Part shown: positions 57,031 through 64,000 of the stretch, piece by piece | How positions within the stretch are numbered: the stretch's first letter is position 1 | How the letters are laid out: each line of letters begins with the position of its first letter | Assembly: GCF_047675955.1 (NCBI RefSeq) | Contig: NC_132914.1 | Coordinates: forward strand, 44,292,521 to 44,356,520 | From: Chlorocebus sabaeus | Taxonomy: Eukaryota; Chordata; Mammalia; Primates; Cercopithecidae | DNA: 64,000 nucleotides | Direction of reading: 5' to 3' | The notes under the pieces: model-generated | Seen by the model: the letters and a program-made list of their open reading frames with translations, nothing else | Database searches by the model: none | What the model was told of the DNA's origin: nothing | Position numbers and translations under genes: made by a program

Positions 57031-57430
57031 GTTCATTCATAATCAATCCTTAGGACTCGCATGTTTTCCCTGCCTCCATATTTTCTCTGCTCTTTATTTT
57101 ACTATTCAAATGTTTCTTCTATTCTCTCATTTTCCATCTTCAATGGATTCTTTTGAACTAACCATAAAAGACTCATTTCTTCCAAATTCACTCTAAGTGG
57201 TATACATGTTATACCAAAATTATAATCATAATAATTTAGGATTAAATATCTATTTTGCCAAAATAAGATGGCAATTATTTTCATGATGATGGCTATAAAT
57301 GTTAGTTTTGTGTCAAAGGTAACAATGAAAAGGGAACATACACCAATATAAGAAAGACAGTATTTGGATTTTAAATTTTGTTTCATGTACAAATAACACA
57401 GCATTCTTTTAACAATAGATCAAAAATCAC
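57031..57430. other. Intergenic sequence downstream of SLC38A4
   Basis: No repeat recognised. A minus-strand 100-codon frame at 57102-57404 is AT-rich with no support. This is probably just past the SLC38A4 poly-A site. Confidence 0.45.
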
Positions 57431-57434
57431 ATCA

Positions 57435-59518
57435 TAGTCATTTGAAAAGTTAATTTATTATATACCAATATACACTTTCTGTAATAAAAAAGAAGCCTCC
57501 CAGTACATTGAGCCATCTTATAAATGAAATAAGAAAATAAAATTTTCATCTGTTTACAAATGGGGTTAATCAGCCCAAGTTATCATATGTATGTCTGCCC
57601 TGCAGTATATATGAATTTTAATCTTGGCTATGAAGAAAAAATGGTACTTTATTATTTGGCACTATAGGATGCTCTTGAACATTCAGGAGATACCTTTTTC
57701 CATTTTCTATTTTTGTATACTCTTTAGACGAGTGAAAATGTAAATATTTCTTACTGATGCTATTTGGCAGATTTTTTTTCAAATAATAGTAGCTCAAAAG
57801 TTATGATACTTTCTAGTAATGCTCAATTTCCATAGCAGAGTGCACCATTTTATGGTATTATGCCTCTAGAAAATAATGCATAAAACCAATATATTTTCTT
57901 AGGCACAGTCCAGAAAGTTTATTGAAATATGATTTAGTATTATCATACATGTATGATACTTGTATTTCATAATTGGTTTTACTAAAATATAAAATACACA
58001 AGTGTTCTTACTATGATTTGAAAATAAAAGTAGTAAGCTCCAGAAATTTTAGGCTGTGAGTAGGAATTTTTAAATCCATTTTATGTAAGTTTGTTATAGA
58101 AGTGAATGAGAATGATTGTGTGCATTTCTTTGTAGTGTTAGCACTTACACTTTTATGGAGAACCACTCAACATTGTATTAAATGGCCAAAGAAGGTCAAC
58201 AAACACCTTTGTGAGTTAAACTGAACTAAATCCTATTTTAGACATGCTAAATTAAAAGAACAACTTTAGTATTGATAATAATTTGCAAAAAGGAACTTAT
58301 TTTCTTGTAGATCATCCTATTATTGTAAATATTGAAGAAGAGCATTGCCGAACTATATATAACTTAGGTTTCAAATTTAAATTATCCCCAGACATTTGTA
58401 GACAGATACATATGAATGGATTTTTGAGCCCACCAACTTAATTCCCTGCACCCACCCCCAAAAAATATAAATGCTTTGTGAAGACAGAAAACTACACATG
58501 TAAAAAATAAAAATCAAATGTACCATACATTAACATTCTGATGACTACAGAATAAGATTATATACATAAACATATAGCAAATCACAGTTTCCTGCACTGA
58601 ATATTTATCAAATAAAAATGTATCAAACAATACTGGGTAGTGTATTTCCACATGATTGTGGTCTTCTAAAAATTCTGAATGAGGATGGAAGACGAGAGGG
58701 AGAGCATTGTTCAATGACAAAAGTATGACAAGAGGATTTAGAAATAACATGAAAAAGCAGATGCTTTTATGAACAGGCAGTTTAGCTATAAGCATTATTT
58801 TTGTTGTTGCTCTATGATTGAAATAAAACCCCTCTCTATATTTAGTGTTTTAACATTTAAATATAGATGTTTTAACATTTACCAAAAAAAAAATCTATTG
58901 AATATAGAAGTCACTAACTCAATGTCACAAACAGGGTGGGCAAAATAACATTTTGCTGTTGACGGTAAGATGCTCTAGACTGGTGTCTGACCATTCATGT
59001 ACCTTACAGAAGCCGTTCCTAAGACATGCCTTTTGCCTCTGTTAGTAAACAGACCAGAGAGTTTGGTGCAAGACTGAGAGAAGGTGTTAAATGGTGATAG
59101 CTTTGCCACCAGGACATTTTTGTTTGATGTTCTGAGAATACAAATGTTTGGTACTTTTTTAGGGAGTGCAGGGTGAGGAGACAGCAGGGGAAAGAGTACT
59201 ATCTGATGACTGTTACATGCAGTTACCCTTATTCTGCTCGTAAAGCAGCAAAAATACACCTTCATCATCTCACATTGTTCTAGTAAGACCTGGGTAGAAA
59301 TGTGCACCACAGGTTTTATTTTAAACACTCACACAACCTTCCTTGACAAAAACAGTGATTTTCCTCTTCTGCAGGTGCCTAGTGATATTACTGGTAAACG
59401 TCTTTGGAATCTTCCTGTTATTTCCTATGAATAACATTCCAATCAAGATAATTCAAATGTCTTTTGAAGTATAACTTGCAACCATTTCCAACAGAAAAAG
59501 AAAGTATTTTTCCTTGTG
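57435..59518 (-). other. SLC38A4: SLC38A4 3' UTR (inferred extent)
   Basis: About 2 kb of repeat-free sequence directly downstream of the stop codon, in the transcriptional sense of the gene. AATAAA signals on the minus strand occur at 59315-59320, 57918-57923, 57648-57653 and 57454-57459. The last gives a UTR of about 2.08 kb, which fits my memory of a roughly 2-kb 3' UTR in the human transcript. The exact end is inferred. Open frames inside it (58514-58795, 58975-59328) are not supported as genes. Confidence 0.65.
57454..57459 (-). terminator. SLC38A4: Candidate distal SLC38A4 poly-A signal
   Basis: AATAAA on the minus strand, the last one before recognisable ancient repeats begin. Cleavage would fall near 57430-57440. 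Proximal alternatives exist upstream in the UTR. Confidence 0.5.
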
Positions 59519-59620
59519 TTAGTGATGCTTGGAATTTGGAGGATCATAAATCCAGTCCATTATAATGAGCGCCATGCTTCCAATCATGAAGACGATTCCA
59601 ACCACAAGGAAAATTAAAGC
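59519..59620 (-). CDS. SLC38A4: SLC38A4 last coding exon (SNAT4 C-terminus)
   Basis: The final exon encodes 33 residues and a stop. It starts after an acceptor (...gaattacag) at 59621 and begins in phase 0. The product starts ALIFLVVGIVFMIGSMAL, a hydrophobic run that would be the last transmembrane helix. It ends DWIYDPPNSKHH followed by TAA at 59519-59521. I recognise this tail as SNAT4, the sodium-coupled neutral amino-acid transporter of the plasma membrane, highest in liver, from the SLC38 (system A) family. SLC38A1 ends differently in my memory and SLC38A2 has a WVHNAPG-type tail. Together with the exons at 61453-61550 and 62429-62573 the frame and phases join perfectly, so this is a real gene and not a retrocopy. 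No disabling change seen. Confidence 0.93.
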   Translation of the reverse strand, partial: ALIFLVVGIVFMIGSMALIIMDWIYDPPNSKHH

Positions 59621-59730
59621 CTGTAATTCAGAGAGACTTTGTTAGGAACACAGAAACCATACTTAGTACAATTTGTTTTTTAGTTATTTACATAATATAG
59701 CAATCTGATCTATATATTGAGCCATATTAT

Positions 59731-59734
<4 letters not shown>

Positions 59735-59766
<32 letters not shown>

Positions 59767-60048
59767 AGACGGAGTCTCGCTCTGTCGCCCAGGCTGGAGT
59801 GCAGTGGCCGGATCTCAGCTCACTGCAAGCTGCGCCTCCCGGGTTCACGCCATTCTCCTGCCTCAGCCTCCCGAGTAGCTGGGACCACAGGCGCCCGCCA
59901 CGTCGCCCGGCTAGTTTTTTGTATTTTTTTAGTAGAGACGGGGTTTCACCATGTTCGCCAGGATGGTCTCGATCTCCTGACCTCGTGATCCGCCCGTCTT
60001 GGCCTCCCAAAGTGCTGGGATTACAGGCTTGAGCCACCGCGCCCGGCC
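59735..60048 (-). mobile_element. Young Alu (AluYR-type) in the last SLC38A4 intron
   Basis: A full dimer with a long T-run (A tail on its own strand, about 59734-59765) and perfect 16-bp target duplications gagccatattattctt at 59719-59734 and 60049-60064. The body is nearly consensus, with intact CpG sites. Changes 'gtggccggatctcagctcac', 'cggctagttttttgtatt', 'gatccgcccgtcttggcc' and 'caggcttgagccaccgc' are ones I associate with Old World monkey AluYR subfamilies. It lies in the same sense as SLC38A4, ending about 115 bases before the last exon. Confidence 0.95.
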
Positions 60049-60064
60049 GAGCCATATTATTCTT

Positions 60065-61452
60065 AATAGCTCAGATGCCCAGGCCTAACCGATCAGTCAA
60101 TTTCGAATCCTAGTTGGAGAAGGAAGATGAATACAGTGGAGAGATACAACCTATAGGTTCAACAATGGAGTAACAGTTAATTGATTTGGTACGTCAAGAA
60201 GATGGAATACCCTGTGATTATTAAAAATCAAAGGACAGAAAAATATTCAATAATCTAGAGAATGCTTACAATCTTTTAGGTGAAAAAGAGCAGGTTATAA
60301 AAGAATAGCCTATATGATATGATTCTAATTTTATAAAGCAAACAAAACCAAAAGCTTAATAGATGTGGCAACAAAAAGTGTATATATGTGTGTGTGTGTG
60401 CATACATATAATATACACACATATATGTAAAGACATATGTACATACCTACATATAAAATTCTTCAACATTTTAACACTAGAAGAGGCCTTACATTTTATC
60501 ACATACTTAAACCTCCTAATTCTACATATAAGAAAGCAGCAACTAAAAATTTTTCACTAGAAAGGGTCTAGGAGATAATTGTACTCATTTCACAATTGGC
60601 CAAACTGAAAGTAGGTCACAAACAGGACAAGTAATTTGCCAAGTTCACACTGCTGTAAAAATCCAAGCAAGATGGGCTACATAGAGTTAAAATTTGGGGG
60701 CAAGCTGCTGGATGGACCTTTTGATACCAAACTATCCTGAAGTCCCCGAAACATCCCAAAGGTAAATGACTTCAAAGGAAAAATTCAGAGTAATTCAGTA
60801 AGAAATATTATTTTCAAGTCTTAACATGACTTTATTAAGGAGTGAAAGATAGTGTTTCCTTACTGGAAAAACAATTATTTCTAGCATTTGTTTCTATAGT
60901 AGTCTTATGGAAAAGAAATGTATACTCCCTGATTTAATAAGACTGTATTTTGTATCTAAAGAGGTTAACAGAACGATGAATGGTTCTGTGCTGGATCTTA
61001 GTCCACACCAGGGACAACAGGCACTATGGAGGGGAAAACAAAAGCAACATCTTTCTTTTGGCTTTGCAAAACTAACAACCATGACCAAAATATTTCAATT
61101 ATTCCATAACACCGCTAGAGAGTCTAATTCCTTCTTGCATGATTTTCTGTGGATAGTGCAACAGCAGCTTGGTATTGGACACTGCTATGTGCCTGAAGCT
61201 CATGTGCCTGTGGGAAAGGCTACTACTATTTGACATGTATGACAGACTTAACACAGGATATTTGATATTTGAAGTAGAATCATTTGAGTTTCAGAAATAT
61301 ATCTCCTTTCTCTGCTACCAGAGAGTCCTAGCACATTTTTGATTTTTGGTTCTTGTATATTGATTCATTTTTCTGAACTATGTTATTTTCCAGTTTATTC
61401 TAATTACTTGGAAGAACAACTAATAATGGGGGAAATTGCAAGGTTTACTTAC
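60065..61452 (-). other. SLC38A4: SLC38A4 last intron (remaining part)
   Basis: Intron sequence between the Alu and the penultimate exon. A TG/TA microsatellite lies at about 60379-60430. 60460-60660 looks like a decayed MIR-type SINE ('catttcacaattggccaaac', 'taatttgccaagttcacact'). A plus-strand 108-codon frame at 60907-61233 opposes the gene and has no support. Confidence 0.6.
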
Positions 61453-61550
61453 CCCGACCTTTTGGGGTGACCTAAAAGGTTCTTTCTTGACAAGTTTAAG
61501 ATAAAAAACTGCTGGAAGAATAAAAATCAGCATAGTGGCAGAAGAAGCCC
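61453..61550 (-). CDS. SLC38A4: SLC38A4 penultimate coding exon
   Basis: A 98-bp exon between an acceptor (...gtcttctcag) and a donor (gtaagtaa). It begins in phase 1, with GG completing a glycine codon, and ends in phase 0. It encodes ASSATMLIFILPAVFYLKLV, a transmembrane helix, then the cytoplasmic-type basic linker KKEPFRSPQKVG that leads into the last helix. Reading continues in frame into the exon at 59519-59620. The splice signals are canonical. Confidence 0.94.
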
Positions 61551-62428
61551 CTGAGAAGACAAACACAGGGCAAGGTCAATGTCTTATCCAGCAGGTCTTA
61601 GCAAAGGAGATGCCAGTACACACTTTAAACAAACCAAATATAAAGCTATCCTATACTTAGCACTAAAAACACACATTCAAGTCACATAAGCTCATCTTGG
61701 CTATTTATTCAGAGAAGATATGTTTATAGAGATAATTAAAATGTACCTAACATCAAAGCTGCATAAGTATATGCAACATATAATGAGCAACAAGAGGCTG
61801 AATTTAACACAAATTTACAGGGGATTAGTAATATAAATACATACTAAGGCGGCTGAACTCATGACACACCCTATCCACCTCTTACTTTTCAAGTTGCCTA
61901 CACATGGTTCTTTTAAAGTTTTAGATTGTGTTTAAAATTTAAGTAACCCCTCAATGAGTAGAATGGAAATTAATGGACCATGCAGTTATGGGAAATACTA
62001 ATAATACACTTTACATAATCAACCTCCTATTCCTCTGAAGACACCTTTTAATGTTCAGCTGATACTCATAGTAGTATCAGAGAGCTTCTGGTAGGTAAAA
62101 ATCTATCTTCCTCTTTTTCTGATGACAGAGCTAATACCTAAGTCCAAATCCTGGGTCCACACCAAGGCATATGACTTGACTTCTATGAGGGTCAGTTTCC
62201 TCATCTGTCAGAAAAAGCAGCTTGACTAAATGGCCTATAAGGTGGCTCCCAGTGTCACTTAGGAGGAAGAGAAAGTGACCAGCTCAATCACCAGAGCCTC
62301 GCAGGGATAAAGGGAATCCGTGAGCCTGAGAAAGACGGGGATCTGGATGACCCAGCACTGGTTCCCTGTCCACCATTTAATGGGGCGTGAGTTTGGGTTG
62401 ATCGAATTGAAGCCTTTCTGAAACTCAC
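61551..62428 (-). other. SLC38A4: SLC38A4 intron with MIR-like remnant
   Basis: Intron between coding exons. A reverse MIR-type remnant lies at about 62130-62260 ('ccaaatcctgggtccacacc', 'gtcagtttcctcatctgtca', 'ctataaggtggctcccagtg'). The rest is unassigned. Confidence 0.65.
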
Positions 62429-62573
62429 CAATGAATCCGAAGATGTATTTTATAGTTGGCACAAGGATGACCAGAACATTATTAAGTGCAATAAGCATGG
62501 CTGCAATTAGGAAATGTCGTATCCAGCTGAAGGGTCTTTTGGGAAATAACAGTGTGGTCACTGATGTACGAAT
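62429..62573 (-). CDS. SLC38A4: SLC38A4 third-last coding exon
   Basis: A 145-bp exon: acceptor ...ttgtttaag at 62574, first codon ATT in phase 0, ending one base into a glycine codon before the donor gtgagt. It encodes IRTSVTTLLFPKRPFSWIRH, then a hydrophobic helix (FLIAAMLIALNNVLVILVPT), then IKYIFGFI and the split Gly. This is the conserved loop and helix before the last two helices of SLC38 transporters. The open frame extends past both splice sites by chance. Earlier exons lie beyond the right edge of the window, since I find none up to 64000. Confidence 0.93.
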
Positions 62574-62789
62574 CTTAAACAAGAAAGTTCAAAGGCAAGA
62601 TCATTTATTTGTTTTTGACTTTATTATTTCAAATATTCTCATCACTCTAATGCATTTTCCTTCTTTTTCTTTTTCCCAGAAAAGATCTTGATGCTTTTTT
62701 TTTTCAATTGTTTTATTATTATAAAGCATACATAACATAGAACTTACCATCTTAACCATTTTTAAGTGTACAGTTCAGTGGTATTAAGT

Positions 62790-63120
62790 ATGGTCATTTC
62801 AGTCAACAACAGACCACATATAAGACAGTGATACCCTAAGGTTGTAATACTGTATTTTTACTGTACCTTTTCTATGTTTGAGTACACAAATACTTAACCA
62901 TTGTGTTACAGGTACTTACACTATTCAGTACAGTAACATGCTGTACAAGTTTGTAGCCCAGGAGTACTAGGCTATGCCATATAGCCTTACTGTATAGTAA
63001 CCTCCACCATTTAGGCTGCAAGTACAATCTATGATGCTTGCACAATGACAAAATTGCCTAAAGATGCGTTTGTCAGAATATGTCCACACTTTTAAGCAAC
63101 ACATGACTGTACTTTCATCT
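62790..63120. mobile_element. DNA-transposon-like remnant
   Basis: The text 'gtcatttcagtcaacaacag', 'gtaccttttctatgtttgag', 'agtacagtaacatgctgtac', 'gctatgccatatagccttac' and the right end 'aagcaacacatgactgta' belong to a common non-autonomous repeat with terminal inverted repeats of the 'acagtcatgtgttgctt' type. I recognise the sequence but not the family name with certainty. Confidence 0.6.
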
Positions 63121-63494
63121 TGTTGTGCAGTCTTGATGCTAACTTTTGATATTTGAGATGGAGTGTCATTTTTTCCTTAGCGTATTTTATAAGACAATAT
63201 TTTATGTGTTCACTTCCTTAGTTTTCAGAATTTATTGTCAAAAATAATCTCAGTCAGAAAGAGATAACAGGTAAGACACATAATTAAGAAACACAGTAAA
63301 ACCCTTGTTGATCATGAAACATGTCTCATCAGACTGGATGAAACATTAAGGGCAAGCACTGAACTGATTTACACAAGATTGTGAAAGGAATTTTTACAAA
63401 TCCAGGTTTTCCTTAATTTTGCATTTTATTTAACATTTTTAAATAAAATTTTAGGGTGGCATCTTAAAGTTTTGACGTTTTTGTGTTTGCTCCT

Positions 63495-63655
63495 TCCTCT
63501 TTCTCTCCTTTGTACCTCTCCCTATCAATAGATTGTAAATCTATGAAAGGCAAGGAATAGGACCTAATAATGTAACCATTCCTCAGACTTTTTTGCTCAG
63601 TGTTGTGCACGCAGCAGGCACTCAATAAAAGCTTAAATTAAATTGAATAGTAGGA
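63495..63655 (+). repeat. L2 LINE 3' end remnant
   Basis: 'tcaatagattgtaaatctat', 'gaaaggcaaggaatagg', 'acgcagcaggcactcaataa', 'agcttaaattaaattgaata' follow the L2 3' terminal order ('tagactgtaagctc', 'gggcaggga', 'taggcgctcaataaat'). Plus orientation. Confidence 0.72.
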
Positions 63656-64000
63656 ATCTTTTCCTTCCCTTCAGGATCCTTGACAGATTTCAGCCCTACT
63701 TCAGCAGTTGAAATAAGTAGGCGAAGGGTCAAGAGAGGCTCACTTTGCAGCAGCTGCTCAAGTTACTCTGTTGTAACTGGATAAAGATCCTGTGGGCAGA
63801 GGGAGGGAGTGACATTTGTGTTTGTACAGCTTAACAAAGTTGAAAACACTCTTATCTTTGGAATCTTTTAGAGGACACTTTTTTGACTTAGTGGAATTAC
63901 TCTATCAGCTTTCCAGTAAGTGAATGCTTCGGTTAAGCCAGGAGTTCACATTTTTGGAAATGCTGTGATTGATTTTCACTTTGAAATTTTAGTTCTGAAG

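Larger units (their letters stand above)
62574..64000 (-). other. SLC38A4: SLC38A4 intron with ancient repeats
   Basis: No further exon was found. 62690-62790 resembles an old L1 3' UTR end ('gaacttaccatcttaaccat', 'ttaagtgtacagttcagtgg'). 62790-63120 and 63495-63655 hold the two repeats listed separately. The rest is unassigned. Confidence 0.65.

Noticed and set aside
58975..59328. 117-codon minus-strand frame inside the SLC38A4 3' UTR
   Set aside because: Lies downstream of the stop codon in the UTR and has no recognised motif; chance frame.
60907..61233. 108-codon plus-strand frame in the last SLC38A4 intron
   Set aside because: Opposes the gene, with no motif and no splice or promoter context.
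62259..62582. Reading the whole 107-codon minus frame as one exon
   Set aside because: Only 62429-62573 matches the transporter; a consensus donor (gtgagt) follows at 62428, and the rest of the frame is intron.
1..64000. CRISPR arrays, operons, ribosome-binding sites, tRNA or rRNA genes, riboswitches
   Set aside because: Direct repeats are microsatellites, LTRs or target-site duplications. The sequence is vertebrate nuclear DNA and no structured RNA gene was recognised apart from Alu and MIR SINEs.

Overview
The window is primate nuclear DNA, most likely from an Old World monkey (macaque, baboon or guenon type). About half or more is interspersed repeats, GC is low, and the only ordinary protein-coding gene I can support is the 3' end of SLC38A4 (SNAT4, an amino-acid transporter) on the minus strand at the right edge. 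Two things point to the monkey lineage. One is an Alu at 59735-60048 that carries what I recall as cercopithecoid AluYR-type diagnostic changes. The other is a full-length L1 at 15696-21876 whose ORF1 coiled coil and 3' UTR end differ from human L1PA elements in the way I associate with monkey L1s. Both lineage calls rest on memory and need an alignment.

Layout. 1-6.8 kb: mostly unassigned sequence with MIR remnants, one carrying an internal micro-inversion. 6.8-15.7 kb: Alus, several L1 pieces (one a clear 5'-inverted, twin-primed copy), an MST-type MaLR and a solo THE1 LTR. 15.7-21.9 kb: a full-length L1 with both reading frames open and an 11-bp target-site duplication. 21.9-27.9 kb: mostly unassigned sequence, two Alus, a GAAA/GGAA microsatellite and a MIR. 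27.9-29.3 kb: a second twin-primed L1. 29.3-36.0 kb: a minus-strand ERVL provirus with MLT2-type LTRs, a 5-bp target duplication, degraded gag/pol and a dUTPase-like segment. 36.2-43.8 kb: an old L1 lacking ORF1 and the endonuclease, split by a second 5'-truncated L1 that seems to carry a 3' transduction. 43.8-50 kb: microsatellites, ancient L1, L2 and DNA-transposon remnants. 50.1-52.7 kb: a complete THE1 element nested in an MLT1 LTR. 52.9-57 kb: three Alus, ancient L1 and an MST-type solo LTR. 57.4-64 kb: the SLC38A4 3' UTR, its last three coding exons and introns.

The sequence records transposition rather than a gene system. The ages nest consistently: MIR/L2/DNA transposons and L1M first, then MLT1, ERVL and MaLR, then L1PB/PA-like copies and AluS, and finally the intact L1 and the AluYR-type Alu. 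I found no CRISPR array, operon, tRNA or rRNA gene, and no convincing undescribed biological system. The most notable items are the intact L1, the MIR micro-inversion, the putative L1 3' transduction, and the young Alu just upstream of the last SLC38A4 exon. Repeat subfamily names were assigned by eye from remembered consensus sequences, and old-element edges are approximate.
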